Counted from the first letter of the stretch, positions 49,855-59,488 are shown. The stretch is 64,000 nt of DNA from Kluyvera cryocrescens NBRC 102467 (GCF_001571285.1 NZ_BCTM01000002.1:1-64000), one strand, 5' to 3'. Program-made: numbers and translations. Notes: a model not told the origin generated them from the sequence alone.

Positions 49855-50523
49855 ATGGGTATTTTTTCTCGTTTTGCCGACATCGTGAACGCCAACATCA
49901 ACTCACTGCTGGAGAAAGCGGAAGACCCGCAAAAGCTGGTGCGTCTGATGATTCAGGAGATGGAAGACACGCTGGTTGAAGTTCGCTCCACCTCAGCGCG
50001 TGCACTGGCGGAAAAGAAAGAGCTGAGCCGTCGCGTTGAGAAAGCGCTGGCACAGCAGCATGAATGGCAGGAAAAAGCCGAACTGGCGCTGCGCAAAGAG
50101 AAAGAGGATCTGGCGCGGGCTGCGCTGATTGAGAAACAAAAACTCACCGACGTTATCGCTACGCTGGAACATGAAGTGACGCTGGTGGATGAAACTCTGG
50201 CGCGCATGAAAAAAGAGATCGGTGAGCTGGAAAATAAACTCAGCGAAACCCGTGCACGCCAGCAGTCTTTGGCGCTTCGCCATCAGGCGGCGAATTCCTC
50301 CCGTGATGTGCGTCGCCAGCTTGACAGCGGTAAACTGGATGAAGCAATGGCGCGTTTCGAATCCTTTGAGCGTCGTATCGACCATATGGAAGCGGAAGCC
50401 GAAAGCCATCGCTTTGGCAAACAGCCGTCTCTCGATCAGCAATTTGCTGAGCTGAAAGCGGATGATGAAATCAGCGAGCAGTTGGCCGCGCTGAAAGCCA
50501 AAATGAAGCAGGACAACGAATAA
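49855..50523 (+). CDS. pspA: Phage shock protein A
   Basis: This 222-aa ESCRT-III-related protein is almost entirely coiled coil. The N-terminal amphipathic membrane-binding helix is [20 protein letters not shown]. It represses PspF when unstressed and forms membrane-stabilising assemblies under stress. It lies behind the sigma-54 promoter. The gap to pspB, 160 bp, is longer than in E. coli because of an inserted repeat. Confidence 0.98.
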   Translation: MGIFSRFADIVNANINSLLEKAEDPQKLVRLMIQEMEDTLVEVRSTSARALAEKKELSRRVEKALAQQHEWQEKAELALRKEKEDLARAALIEKQKLTDVIATLEHEVTLVDETLARMKKEIGELENKLSETRARQQSLALRHQAANSSRDVRRQLDSGKLDEAMARFESFERRIDHMEAEAESHRFGKQPSLDQQFAELKADDEISEQLAALKAKMKQDNE

Positions 50524-50531
50524 TAAATCTG

Positions 50532-50548
50532 GCGGTACGTACAGTACC
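50532..50548 (+). repeat. Short hairpin after pspA
   Basis: GCGGTAC (from 50533) and GTACCGC form a 7-bp stem starting 9 bp after the pspA stop, with no T run. It may stabilise the pspA 3' end or attenuate transcription into pspBCD. Confidence 0.45.
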
Positions 50549-50561
50549 GCTGCTCATATGC

Positions 50562-50662
50562 CCATCATGCTGCAAGCTGCAGATACGTTGGCGGCGTTTG
50601 CTCACCCGGTGCGGAACGAGTGACCGCCGAGCTCGACATCCAGCAGCTTGAATGAGTTAGGG
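50562..50662. repeat. Imperfect palindromic intergenic repeat between pspA and pspB
   Basis: The segment begins near CATCATGCTGCAAGCTGCAG and ends near CCAGCAGCTTGAATGAGTTA. The two ends are rough inverted copies. The interior has GCGTTTGCTCACCCGGT and GAGTGACCGCC. This resembles the roughly 100-130 bp enterobacterial intergenic palindromes with 'CTTCAAGCTGC...GTTGGCxGCGTTCGCTCACCC' ends. The assignment is from memory, and the boundaries are approximate. Confidence 0.45.
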
Positions 50663-50683
50663 TAGAAATCATAAGGAGTTTTT

Positions 50684-50908
50684 ATGAGCGCGCTTTTCCT
50701 CGGCATCCCTCTGACGCTGTTTGTGCTGTTTGTCCTGCCAATATGGCTGTGGCTGCACTACAGCAACCGTTCTCGTTCCGGCGAGCTTTCGCAGGGTGAA
50801 CAGCAGCGGCTGATGCAGCTTACCGATGACGCTAAGCGGATGCGCGAGCGTATTCAGGCGCTGGAAGCCATTCTTGATGCTGAGCATCCGAACTGGAGAG
50901 ATCGCTAA
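50684..50908 (+). CDS. pspB: Phage shock protein B
   Basis: This 74-aa inner-membrane protein has one N-terminal transmembrane helix (LGIPLTLFVLFVLPIWLWLHY) and a cytoplasmic leucine-zipper-like coil (MQLTDDAKRMRERIQALEAI). With PspC it senses secretin or proton-motive-force stress and releases PspA from PspF. ATG 50684 follows AAGGAG. It overlaps pspC by one base. Confidence 0.97.
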   Translation: MSALFLGIPLTLFVLFVLPIWLWLHYSNRSRSGELSQGEQQRLMQLTDDAKRMRERIQALEAILDAEHPNWRDR

Positions 50909-51267
50909 TGGCCGCACTGGATTTTAGTAAAAAGCTCTGGCGCATTCCGCAGCAGGGCATGGTGAAAGGGGTGTGCGCCGGTATTGCGCAGTTCCTCGAC
51001 GTGCCGGTGAAGCTGGTGCGAATTATTACCGTACTGGCGATGTTATTTGGACTCTTTTTCTTTGTCGTCGTCGCCTACATTATTTTGACGTTTGCCCTCG
51101 ATCCGATGCCGGAAGGGGCAAACTATGGCGAGCATCAGCCTACCAGCCGCGACCTCCTGGATGCGATGGATGCTGAGCTTTCCGCTGGCGAACAGCGCCT
51201 GCGCGAGATGGAACGTTACGTTACCTCCGACACCTTCAGTTTGCGTAGTCGGTTCCGTCAGCTCTGA
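50908..51267 (+). CDS. pspC: Phage shock protein C
   Basis: This 119-aa membrane protein has a PspC domain: [20 protein letters not shown], then a transmembrane helix [19 protein letters not shown] and a soluble C-terminal segment. It acts with PspB as sensor and binds PspA. The start overlaps the pspB stop (TAATG). Confidence 0.97.
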   Translation: MAALDFSKKLWRIPQQGMVKGVCAGIAQFLDVPVKLVRIITVLAMLFGLFFFVVVAYIILTFALDPMPEGANYGEHQPTSRDLLDAMDAELSAGEQRLREMERYVTSDTFSLRSRFRQL

Positions 51268-51278
51268 GTAAGAGGTCT

Positions 51279-51500
51279 ATGATGAACAGTAAATGGCAGC
51301 GGGCCGGTCAGAAAGTGAAGCCCGGTTTAAAAATTGTCGGCAAGCTTGCCTTGCTGACCGCACTTCGCTACGGCCCGGCGGGTGTTGCCGGCTGGGCGGT
51401 GAAGTCTGTCGCCCGTCGGCCATTGAAAATGCTGCTGGCGGTGGCGCTGGAGCCTTTATTGTCGCGCCTCGCCAAACGGTATTTCCCCATGGCAAAATAG
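51279..51500 (+). CDS. pspD: Phage shock protein D
   Basis: This 73-aa protein has [20 protein letters not shown] and [20 protein letters not shown], as in E. coli PspD. It is a peripheral inner-membrane protein of the Psp operon. ATG codons at 51279 and 51282 are both possible. E. coli has pspE next, but here ycjX follows after 34 bp. Confidence 0.93.
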   Translation: MMNSKWQRAGQKVKPGLKIVGKLALLTALRYGPAGVAGWAVKSVARRPLKMLLAVALEPLLSRLAKRYFPMAK

Positions 51501-51534
51501 CGTTATCGGCGTTGACAGGAGTGTCTATTAAGCA

Positions 51535-52932
51535 ATGAAGCGACTCAAAACTGAACTCAATGCGCTGGTCAACCGAAGTGTTGACCGGCATCTTCGTATT
51601 GCCGTAACCGGCCTCAGCCGTAGCGGCAAGACTGCGTTTATTACCGGTATGGTCAATCAGCTGCTGAATATTCACACCGGTGCACGCCTGCCGCTGCTGG
51701 GCGCGGTTCGCGACGAACGCCTGCTGGGGGTGAAACGCATCCCTCAGCGCGATCTCGGTGTTCCCCGTTTTACCTATGATGAAGGGCTGGCTCAGCTTTA
51801 CGGTCAGCCTCCGACCTGGCCTACGCCAACGCGCGGCGTCAGCGAGATTCGTCTCGCGCTGCGCTACAAATCGCACGATTCGCTGCTGCGTCATTTTAAA
51901 GAGACCTCCACGCTGTACCTGGAAATCGTCGATTATCCCGGCGAGTGGCTGCTCGATTTACCGATGCTGACTCAGGACTATTTAAGCTGGTCGCGGCAAA
52001 TGACCGGCTTGTTGAACGGTCAGCGGGCGGAGTGGTCGGCAACCTGGCGTCAGCTCTGTGAAGGGCTGGATCCGCTCGCCCCTGCGGATGAAAATCGGTT
52101 GGCTGAAATAGCCCAGGCCTGGACCGATTATCTGCATCAGTGTAAACAGCAGGGCCTGCATTTCATTCAGCCGGGCCGCTTTGTGCTGCCGGGCGAGCTG
52201 GCCGGCGCGCCGGCGCTACAGTTTTTCCCCTGGCCTGACGTCGACGCCGCGGGTGAAGCCAAACTGGCGCAGGCGGGCAAAAGTACCAACGCCGGCATGC
52301 TGCGCGAGCGTTTTAACTACTACTGCGAAAAGGTGGTTAAAGGGTTCTATAAAGACCACTTTTTGCGCTTCGACCGCCAGATTGTGCTGGTGGACTGCCT
52401 GCAGCCGCTTAACAGCGGGCCGCAGGCGTTTAACGATATGCGCCTTGCGTTGACGCAGCTAATGCACAGCTTCCACTATGGCCAGCGCACGTTGTTCCGC
52501 CGTCTGTTCTCCCCGGTTATCGACAAACTGCTGTTTGCTGCCACCAAAGCGGACCACGTGACGGTCGATCAGCACGGTAATATGGTGTCGCTCTTACAGC
52601 AGTTGATTCAGGATGCCTGGCAAAATGCCGCGTTCGAAGGGATCACCATGGACTGCCTGGGGCTGGCCTCGGTGCAGGCCACGCAGAGTGGATTAATTGA
52701 CGTTAACGGTGAGAAAATCCCGGCGCTACGCGGTCATCGATTGAGCGACGGCGAACCGCTGACCGTCTATCCAGGCGAGGTGCCGGCTCGTTTACCGGGT
52801 CAGGCGTTTTGGGATAAACAGGGCTTTCAGTTCGAGAATTTCCGTCCGCAGACGATGGATGTTGACCAGCCGCTGCCGCACATTCGGCTCGATGCTGCGC
52901 TGGAGTTTTTGATAGGAGATAAACTGCGATGA
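51535..52932 (+). CDS. ycjX: YcjX, P-loop NTPase of the Psp regulon
   Basis: This 465-aa protein of the DUF463 family has the P-loop [15 protein letters not shown] near residues 23-37. [15 protein letters not shown] follows in the DxPG position, with [10 protein letters not shown] as the G4-like motif. Family members are GTPase-like and stress-induced through PspF. It overlaps ycjF by 4 bp. The role is not well defined. Confidence 0.95.
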   Translation: MKRLKTELNALVNRSVDRHLRIAVTGLSRSGKTAFITGMVNQLLNIHTGARLPLLGAVRDERLLGVKRIPQRDLGVPRFTYDEGLAQLYGQPPTWPTPTRGVSEIRLALRYKSHDSLLRHFKETSTLYLEIVDYPGEWLLDLPMLTQDYLSWSRQMTGLLNGQRAEWSATWRQLCEGLDPLAPADENRLAEIAQAWTDYLHQCKQQGLHFIQPGRFVLPGELAGAPALQFFPWPDVDAAGEAKLAQAGKSTNAGMLRERFNYYCEKVVKGFYKDHFLRFDRQIVLVDCLQPLNSGPQAFNDMRLALTQLMHSFHYGQRTLFRRLFSPVIDKLLFAATKADHVTVDQHGNMVSLLQQLIQDAWQNAAFEGITMDCLGLASVQATQSGLIDVNGEKIPALRGHRLSDGEPLTVYPGEVPARLPGQAFWDKQGFQFENFRPQTMDVDQPLPHIRLDAALEFLIGDKLR

Positions 52933-53996
52933 GCGATTCCTTTAAACCCCGGATTGATTTTACTGGCCCGCTAACGGAAGAAAAAACCGAACAGTTTAAA
53001 TCCTCTCAGGCCTTTGACGGTGAGACTGCACAGAAATTTGCGCCAGTCGCATTGGACGATGAGGCGGAAAACGAAGGCCAGGCTGAGGCCAGCATTGAGG
53101 CTGCACTGCGGCCAAAACGCAGCCTGTGGCGCAAAATGGTCGGCGCGGGGCTTGGCCTGTTTGGTATTAGCGTGGTTGCCCAGGGCGTGCAGTGGACGGC
53201 GAATGCCTGGCAGACTCAGGATTGGGTATCGCTGGGTGGCTGTGTTGCCGGTGCGCTGATTATCGGTGCCGGCGTGGGCTCTGTGGCCACCGAATGGCGC
53301 AGACTGTGGCGTTTACGCCAACGCGCGCAGGAGCGCGATGAAGCGCGCACGCTGATGCATAGCCACGGTGTGGGCAAAGCGCGAGCGTTTTGTGAAGGGC
53401 TGGCGCGGCAGGCGGGGCTGGATCACTCTCATCCGGCGCTTCAACGCTGGTATGCGGCGATCCACGAAACCCAAAGCGACAGGGAAGTGGTGAGCCTTTA
53501 TGCGCATCTGGTGCAGCCAGTGCTGGATGCCCAGGCTCGTCGCGAAATCAGCCGCTCGGCCGCAGAGTCAACGCTGATGATCGCCGTCAGTCCGTTGGCG
53601 CTGGTGGATATGGCGTTTATTGCCTGGCGTAACCTGCGGTTGATTAATCGCATCGCTAATCTGTACGGTATTGAACTGGGCTATTACAGCCGTTTGCGTC
53701 TGTTCCGCCTGGTGCTGATTAATATCGCTTTCGCCGGGGCCAGCGAGCTGGTGCGTGAGGTCGGAATGGACTGGATGTCGCAGGATCTTGCCGCCCGTCT
53801 TTCTACGCGTGCCGCGCAGGGAATTGGCGCCGGTTTGCTGACCGCGCGTCTGGGTATCAAAGCGATGGAGCTTTGCCGTCCGCTGCCGTGGCTGGACAAC
53901 GATAAGCCGCGGTTAGGCGATTTCCGCCGTGAGCTGGTTGGGCAACTCAAGGCCACGTTACAGAAGGGGAAAGCGGCAGCGTCGCAGGACAAATGA
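52929..53996 (+). CDS. ycjF: YcjF, inner-membrane protein (UPF0283)
   Basis: This 355-aa protein has two adjacent transmembrane helices at about residues 70-120 ([33 protein letters not shown]). A long soluble C-terminal part contains [20 protein letters not shown]. It is partner of ycjX, with overlapping start. The function is unknown beyond Psp regulon membership in E. coli. Confidence 0.95.
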   Translation: MSDSFKPRIDFTGPLTEEKTEQFKSSQAFDGETAQKFAPVALDDEAENEGQAEASIEAALRPKRSLWRKMVGAGLGLFGISVVAQGVQWTANAWQTQDWVSLGGCVAGALIIGAGVGSVATEWRRLWRLRQRAQERDEARTLMHSHGVGKARAFCEGLARQAGLDHSHPALQRWYAAIHETQSDREVVSLYAHLVQPVLDAQARREISRSAAESTLMIAVSPLALVDMAFIAWRNLRLINRIANLYGIELGYYSRLRLFRLVLINIAFAGASELVREVGMDWMSQDLAARLSTRAAQGIGAGLLTARLGIKAMELCRPLPWLDNDKPRLGDFRRELVGQLKATLQKGKAAASQDK

Positions 53997-54009
53997 ATGT
54001 GAATAAATA

Positions 54010-54034
54010 ACGTTATGCCAAAATGGCATAACGT
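54010..54034. terminator. Perfect palindrome between ycjF and the ABC importer
   Basis: ACGTTATGCCA, loop AAA and TGGCATAACGT make a perfect 11-bp stem 13 bp after the ycjF stop, followed by ATATCTAT. It could be a terminator or an operator upstream of the transporter genes. Confidence 0.5.
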
Positions 54035-54120
54035 ATATCTATACTTAACTTTACTGAAAGTGACTAGCAGCGCTAATTTAGTCGAAAACTTCAACGACAT
54101 AATCACTTTCAGGAAGTCCG

Positions 54121-55689
54121 ATGACCAAAAAGCTGCTGTCTTTACTTGTGCTGAGTGCGCTGTCAGCCTCCGTTTATGCTGCAACCCCGGCCAATACGCT
54201 GGTGGTTGCCCAAGGCCTTGATGACATTGTCAGCCTTGACCCTGCGGAGGCCAACGAGCTCTCCAGCATTCAGACGGTGCCAAGCCTTTACCAGCGTCTG
54301 GTGCAGCCAGACCGTACCGATCCCGCTAAAATTACGCCGATTCTGGCCGCGAGCTGGCAGGCCGATGCGGCAGCGAAAACCCTGACCATTAAACTGAAAA
54401 GCGACGCGAAGTTCGCCTCCGGAAACGCACTGCGTCCGGAAGATGTGATTTTCTCCTACACCCGCGCCGTCACGCTCAACAAATCCCCGGCCTTTATTCT
54501 TAACGTCCTTGGCTGGCAGCCTGACAACATAGCCAGTCAGTTGAAGAAAATCGACGATCATACGCTACAGGTGAGTTGGACTGCCGATGTCAGCCCGGCG
54601 GTGGCGCTGAATATTCTTTCGACGCCAATTGCTTCTATCGTCGATGAGAAACTGGTGGCGGCCAACGTCAAAGGTAACGATTTCGGCAACGAGTGGCTGA
54701 AAATGCACTCGGCGGGCAGCGGCGCGTTCAAAATGCGCGTCTATCAGCCGCACCAGGCCATCGTACTGGAAGCCAACGAGAGCTCGCCAACCGGCGCGCC
54801 GAAGCTGAAAAGCGTGATCATCAAAAACGTGCCGGATCCGGCCTCCCGCCGCCTGCTGATCCAGCAGGGCGATGCTGACGTTGCCCGCGATCTTGGCGCC
54901 GACCAAATTGATGCGCTGCAGGGTAAACCAGGGCTACAGGTGCTGAGCATTCCATCCGCCGAGCAAAACTACGTGGTATTCAATACCGGCAATAGCGCTA
55001 ACCCGCTGCTGGCCAACCCGGCATTCTGGGAAGCGGCCCGCTGGCTGGTGGACTATAACGGCATCACCAAAGATCTGCTAAAAGGGCAGTATTTCGTTCA
55101 CCAAAGTTTCCTGCCGGTGGGTTTCCCGGGCGCGCTGGACAACACGCCGTTTAAATTTGATCCGGCGAAGGCGAAAGAGATTCTGGCTAAAGCCGGGATC
55201 AAAGATGCGCACTTCACCCTCGACGTGGAAAACAAACCGCCGTTTATCACTATCGCCCAGTCGATGCAGGCGAGCTTTGCCCAGGGCGGTGTGAAGGTGG
55301 ATCTGCTGCCGGCAGCCGGTAGTCAGGTGTACGCGCGCGTGCGCGCTAAACAGCATCAGGCGGCAATTCGTCTGTGGATCCCTGACTACTTCGATGCGCA
55401 CTCTAACGCCAGCGCTTTTGCCTTTAACGACGGCAAATCGAGCACCGTTGCGGGCCTTAACGGCTGGAAAATCCCCGAGCTGAATAAAGCCACGCTGGCG
55501 GCAGTTGCCGAGCCGGATGCCACCAAGCGCCTCGACCTGTACAAAAAAATGCAGGAAGAACTTCAACGTAGCTCGCCGTACGTATTTATTGATCAGGGTA
55601 AAACGCAAATCGTTATCCGCGATAACGTGAAGGGCTACCAGCAGGGGCTTAACGCCGATATGGTCTGGTACGACCGCGTCACGAAGTAA
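54121..55689 (+). CDS. Periplasmic substrate-binding protein, peptide/nickel type (SBP_bac_5)
   Basis: This 522-aa protein has a signal peptide (KKLLSLLVLSALSASVYAA). The SBP_bac_5 fold begins NTLVVAQGLDDIVSLDPAEA. It shows ASWQADAAAKTLTIKLKSD in the conserved 'W..s.DgkT.tF.LR' position. It resembles dipeptide/glutathione/opine-type binding proteins, but the ligand cannot be told. ATG 54121 overlaps AGGAAG spacing suitably. It is the first gene of a five-gene importer. A hairpin with U-rich tail follows before the permease genes. Confidence 0.92.
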   Translation: MTKKLLSLLVLSALSASVYAATPANTLVVAQGLDDIVSLDPAEANELSSIQTVPSLYQRLVQPDRTDPAKITPILAASWQADAAAKTLTIKLKSDAKFASGNALRPEDVIFSYTRAVTLNKSPAFILNVLGWQPDNIASQLKKIDDHTLQVSWTADVSPAVALNILSTPIASIVDEKLVAANVKGNDFGNEWLKMHSAGSGAFKMRVYQPHQAIVLEANESSPTGAPKLKSVIIKNVPDPASRRLLIQQGDADVARDLGADQIDALQGKPGLQVLSIPSAEQNYVVFNTGNSANPLLANPAFWEAARWLVDYNGITKDLLKGQYFVHQSFLPVGFPGALDNTPFKFDPAKAKEILAKAGIKDAHFTLDVENKPPFITIAQSMQASFAQGGVKVDLLPAAGSQVYARVRAKQHQAAIRLWIPDYFDAHSNASAFAFNDGKSSTVAGLNGWKIPELNKATLAAVAEPDATKRLDLYKKMQEELQRSSPYVFIDQGKTQIVIRDNVKGYQQGLNADMVWYDRVTK

Positions 55690-55701
55690 TCGCCGTCGCA
55701 G

Positions 55702-55745
55702 CAGCGGCCCGCAGGCGTCAGCTTTCGGGCCGCTGTTGTTCTTTT
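55702..55745 (+). terminator. Attenuator-like hairpin after the binding-protein gene
   Basis: CAGCGGCCCG (55702-55711) and CGGGCCGCTG (55726-55735) form a perfect 10-bp stem followed by TTGTTCTTTT. It lies between the binding-protein and first permease genes. Partial termination or RNA stabilisation here would keep binding protein in excess. Confidence 0.7.
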
Positions 55746-55767
55746 ATTGTTGATATACGGAATGCTC

Positions 55768-56817
55768 ATGCCCGCCGCTTTACCGAATCCAACCGCTCAG
55801 CGAACCCGGCGTTTACTGTCCGCGCTGTTTCAGGGGCTGCTCACCCTGGCGCTAACCCTCCTGGGGCTGCTGCTGGTGACCTTTGCGCTCTCAGCTTTCT
55901 CACCCGTTGATCGGGTGCTGCAAATCGTTGGCGACCACGCCAGCCAATCCACCTACGATCAGGTTCGTCACCAACTGGGCCTTGATCGTTCGCTGCCGGT
56001 ACAGTTCTGGCACTATCTGCTGAATCTGGCTCACGGTGATTTGGGCACCGCCAGCGCTACCGGACAGCCTGTACTGCACGATCTACTGGCGGCATTTCCC
56101 GCTACCTTAGAACTGGCGACTTTAGCGCTGATCGTGGGCGCCGTGCTTGGCGTGATTGCCGGTGTGCTGTGCGCTCGCTACGCCGGGACGCCGTGGGATT
56201 TTGCCGTACGAACTCTCACGCTGCTGGGCAACTCGGTACCAATTTTTTGGCTTGGGCTGCTGATGCTGGCGCTGTTTTACGCAAAGCTTCAATGGAGTCC
56301 CGGGCCGGGTCGGCTCGACGATATCTACCAGTTCACCATTGAGCCGAAAACCGGCTTTGCGCTGATTGATACCTGGCTTTCCGGCGATAAAGAGGCGTTT
56401 CGTAATGCATTCAGCCATCTGGTGCTGCCCGTGCTGCTGCTGGCCTATTATTCGATGGCCAGCATCACGCGACTGACGAGATCCGCCTGTCTGAGCGAGA
56501 TGAACAAAGAGTACATCCTGCTGGCGCGTGCCAAAGGCGCTGGCGAGATGAGCATATTGCTGCGCCATGTGCTGCCCAATATTCGCGGTACGCTGCTCAC
56601 GGTTATCGCGCTAGCCTACACCTCCATGCTGGAGGGCGCGGTGCTGACCGAAACGGTCTTCTCCTGGCCGGGGATCGGCCGCTATCTGACAACGGCGCTA
56701 TTTGCCGGCGATATGTCAGCCATTATGGGAGGCACGCTGCTTATCGGCGTGTGCTTTGTATTGATTAATAACCTCACCGACGTGCTGGTGCGGCTGACCG
56801 ACCCGAGGGTGAGCTGA
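55768..56817 (+). CDS. ABC transporter permease, DppB/OppB type
   Basis: This 349-aa inner-membrane permease has about six helices. The first, LLTLALTLLGLLLVTFALSA, precedes the periplasmic SPVDRVLQIVGDHAS loop. The EAA loop is NKEYILLARAKGAGEMSILL, and VLTETVFSWPGIGRYL is the classic family block. ATG 55768 is favoured since GGA lies 6 nt upstream; ATG 55762 and the open frame from 55747 are alternatives. Its stop overlaps the next start by one base. Confidence 0.92.
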   Translation: MPAALPNPTAQRTRRLLSALFQGLLTLALTLLGLLLVTFALSAFSPVDRVLQIVGDHASQSTYDQVRHQLGLDRSLPVQFWHYLLNLAHGDLGTASATGQPVLHDLLAAFPATLELATLALIVGAVLGVIAGVLCARYAGTPWDFAVRTLTLLGNSVPIFWLGLLMLALFYAKLQWSPGPGRLDDIYQFTIEPKTGFALIDTWLSGDKEAFRNAFSHLVLPVLLLAYYSMASITRLTRSACLSEMNKEYILLARAKGAGEMSILLRHVLPNIRGTLLTVIALAYTSMLEGAVLTETVFSWPGIGRYLTTALFAGDMSAIMGGTLLIGVCFVLINNLTDVLVRLTDPRVS

Positions 56818-57650
56818 TGCCTACGTCTGTCTTTTTTCGTCGTTTACTCCGATCGCCGGCGGCCTGCAGCGGCCTGATTGTCATCACCTTATTGCTCCTG
56901 ACCGCGCTGTTTGCGCCCTGGCTCGCGCCGATGGATCCGAACTGGCAGGACGCCGCAATGCGCCTGCAAATGCCGGGTGCAACGCATTGGCTGGGGACCG
57001 ATAGCTATGGGCGCGATCTGCTTTCCCGCCTGATCTATGGCACTCGTCCGGCGCTGGGGCTGGTGGCGCTGGTGACGGTCATTACCCTGCCAGTGGGGCT
57101 GTTGGTCGGGATTCTCTCCGGCTATTACGGCGGCTGGCTCGAGCGCATTTTGATGCGTTTTACCGACGTGGTGATGTCGATGCCGCGGTTGATTCTGGCG
57201 TTTGCTTTTGTCGCCATGCTGGGACCAGGGCTGGTCAACGGCGCACTGGCGCTGGCGCTGACCACCTGGCCTGCTTATGCGCGGCAGGCACGCAGCGAAA
57301 TTCAGCGTTTGCGCCACAGCGACTATCTGGCCGCCGCCGAGATGATGGGCATTCGCGGGCTTCGGCTGTTGGTTGGCCATATTCTGCCGCTGTGCCTGCC
57401 GTCCGCCATCGTGCGCTTAGCGCTGGATCTGGCAGGAATTATTCTGGCTGCCGCTGGACTGGGGTTCCTTGGGCTCGGTGCTCGTCCGCCAATGGCGGAG
57501 TGGGGGGCCATGATCGCTGATGGTATGCAGGTGATATTTGACCAGTGGTGGATTGCCGCGGCCCCTGGTGCGGCGATTTTGATCGCCAGCCTGGCGTTTA
57601 ATCTACTGGGTGATGGTTTACGTGACGTTCTGGAGCCGCAACATGACTGA
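56817..57650 (+). CDS. ABC transporter permease, DppC/OppC type
   Basis: This 277-aa permease has the family landmarks HWLGTDSYGRDLLSRL, the EAA loop around SDYLAAAEMMGIRGLRLLVG and GLGFLGLGARPPMAEWG. It forms the channel with the upstream permease. Start ATG 56817 overlaps the preceding TGA. The next ATPase gene begins inside its last 8 bases. Confidence 0.93.
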   Translation: MPTSVFFRRLLRSPAACSGLIVITLLLLTALFAPWLAPMDPNWQDAAMRLQMPGATHWLGTDSYGRDLLSRLIYGTRPALGLVALVTVITLPVGLLVGILSGYYGGWLERILMRFTDVVMSMPRLILAFAFVAMLGPGLVNGALALALTTWPAYARQARSEIQRLRHSDYLAAAEMMGIRGLRLLVGHILPLCLPSAIVRLALDLAGIILAAAGLGFLGLGARPPMAEWGAMIADGMQVIFDQWWIAAAPGAAILIASLAFNLLGDGLRDVLEPQHD

Positions 57651-58479
57651 ACAACGCTTGTCCGTTCAGGGACTGAATATTGATTATCCCGGGTCGCGGG
57701 TGGTCAATAATATGAGTTTTACCCTCGGCAATGAGCGCTTAGCGTTGGTGGGGGAATCGGGCTCCGGCAAATCCATGACCGCGCGTGCGTTGATGGGACT
57801 GGTACGTCGACCGGGGATTGTCACGGCTGACCAGTTGAATGTGCTGGGCCGTGATGTGTTGACCTTAAATGCGCGAGGCTGGCGTGCGCTGCGGGGAAGC
57901 GATATCGCGATGGTATTGCAGGATCCGCGCTATGCGCTTAATCCGGTGAAAACGGTGCGTGCGCAGTTGGAAGAAGTGTTGACGCTGCATCAGCGGCTTA
58001 ATCGCCGCGAACGTCAGGAAAAGATGGAAGCGGCGGTTCTGGCGATGGGGTTGGATGTTCAGGTGCTCAATCGCTATCCGGGCGAACTGTCCGGTGGTAT
58101 GGGGCAACGGGTGATGATTGCTATTGCACTTATCAACGACCCTCAGGTGCTGATTGCCGATGAACCAACCTCGGCGCTGGATGCCAGATTGCGTAACCAA
58201 ATCCTGGAGCTGTTAGTGGCGCAATGCGAACAGCGGAAAATGGCGATGCTGTTAATCAGCCACGACCTGCCGCTGGTGGCCGAGCATTGTCATCGGGTGC
58301 TGGTGATGTATCAGGGGAACCGCGTCGATGAGATGACCGCCAGCGCGTTGCCGCAGGCGACGCATCCCTACACGCGGACGCTGTGGACTTGCCGCCCGAA
58401 TGCGCACACCTATGGGCAGCCGCTACCGACGCTTGACCGTCGCCAGAGCTTTGAGGAGGTGGGATATGACGATCTTTGA
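57643..58479 (+). CDS. ABC transporter ATPase, DppD/OppD type
   Basis: This 278-aa ATPase has Walker [12 protein letters not shown], signature LSGGMGQRVMIA, Walker B VLIADEPTSALD and the switch His in LLISHDLPLV. It is shorter than typical OppD (about 320-330 aa) because the Cys-rich C-terminal oligopeptide/dipeptide transporter domain is absent. ATG 57643 overlaps the permease stop. A longer frame to 57610 is disfavoured. Confidence 0.92.
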   Translation: MTEQRLSVQGLNIDYPGSRVVNNMSFTLGNERLALVGESGSGKSMTARALMGLVRRPGIVTADQLNVLGRDVLTLNARGWRALRGSDIAMVLQDPRYALNPVKTVRAQLEEVLTLHQRLNRRERQEKMEAAVLAMGLDVQVLNRYPGELSGGMGQRVMIAIALINDPQVLIADEPTSALDARLRNQILELLVAQCEQRKMAMLLISHDLPLVAEHCHRVLVMYQGNRVDEMTASALPQATHPYTRTLWTCRPNAHTYGQPLPTLDRRQSFEEVGYDDL

Positions 58480-59170
58480 TCTCAATGCGCTTCAGGTCAC
58501 CTTTGGTGATAAAAATGCTGTATCCGGTGCCCAATTCCAGGTAGAGGCGGGAGAAACGTTTAGCCTGATTGGCGAGTCGGGATGCGGGAAGTCCACGATT
58601 CTGCGGGTGATTGCCGGGCTCCAGCGCGAGTGGCGTGGCCAGGTGACACTGTTTGGCCAGAACATCACGCCGGGGACACGTTTTCAGGGGGCGCTGCGGC
58701 GTAACGTGCAGATGGTTTTTCAGGACCCCTATGCCTCGCTGCACCCAAACCACACGCTGTGGCGCACGCTATCCGAGCCACTGCAAATCCACGGTGAGAG
58801 TGATATTGAAGCACGAGTGAATACCGCGCTTGAGCAGGTGGGGCTGCCCGCCGATGCCGCGCGACGGTATCCGCATCAGCTTTCCGGCGGACAGCGTCAG
58901 CGCGTGGCCATTGCCCGTGCGCTGCTGCTGCGGCCTAAAATTCTGCTGCTCGACGAACCGACGTCGGCGTTGGATATGTCGGTGCAGGCGGAAATACTCA
59001 ATTTGCTTAACCGGTTGAAGCAGGATCACGGGATGACCTATCTGCTGGTGAGCCACGATGCTGATGTGATTGCGCATATGTCGGATCGCGCGGCATTTAT
59101 GGCCGGTGGTGTGATCCAGCGCTTTTTCGATCGCGATGCGATAGGGCGCGGCGAACACCGAATGGGGTGA
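58466..59170 (+). CDS. ABC transporter ATPase, DppF/OppF type
   Basis: This 234-aa ATPase has Walker A GESGCGKSTILR, a Q-loop MVFQDPYASL, signature LSGGQRQRVAIA, Walker B ILLLDEPTSALD and HxD switch LLVSHDADV. Like its partner it lacks the C-terminal dipeptide-transport extension. GAGGAGGTGGG precedes ATG 58466, which lies within the end of the upstream gene (14-bp overlap). Confidence 0.92.
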   Translation: MTIFDLNALQVTFGDKNAVSGAQFQVEAGETFSLIGESGCGKSTILRVIAGLQREWRGQVTLFGQNITPGTRFQGALRRNVQMVFQDPYASLHPNHTLWRTLSEPLQIHGESDIEARVNTALEQVGLPADAARRYPHQLSGGQRQRVAIARALLLRPKILLLDEPTSALDMSVQAEILNLLNRLKQDHGMTYLLVSHDADVIAHMSDRAAFMAGGVIQRFFDRDAIGRGEHRMG

Positions 59171-59488
59171 ACGCTCACGTTGGGGAGTACCGGCCCCTTG
59201 CCCTTCAGCCCTGAGGGGCAAGGGGCCGTGTTGTACGCGTTGTCGCTTTATCCGCCGCTGCCCGCGTGTTCGCAGTACTGGTGCTCTGGGCCCGCTCTCC
59301 AGTTTTAAGGGAGAGGGCTGGGGGGCCGGTTACCGCGCGGTGCAGTTTTCACTTCATGAACGCATAACTTTACGGCACAAAGTCGATTTTTCCGCCATAC
59401 TGTCAATAATTGTTGACAGTCATCTTCCCGCCAGTGAAAAACTGTCTTATTATTCATACGTCTTTGGCTTTTAAGGGTGAAAACTCCC
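59171..59488. other. Intergenic region with hairpin and tyrR promoter
   Basis: This 318-bp region has no gene. A perfect stem of about 13 bp (CGGCCCCTTGCCC at 59191, GGGCAAGGGGCCG ending 59228) terminates or protects the importer mRNA. It has no U run. The segment 59281-59325 contains GCCCGCTCTCC and GGGAGAGGGCTGGGG, resembling a degenerate enterobacterial intergenic repeat with CCCTCTCCC/GGGAGAGGG arms. The AT-rich part at 59340-59480 should hold the tyrR promoter. Confidence 0.5.
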
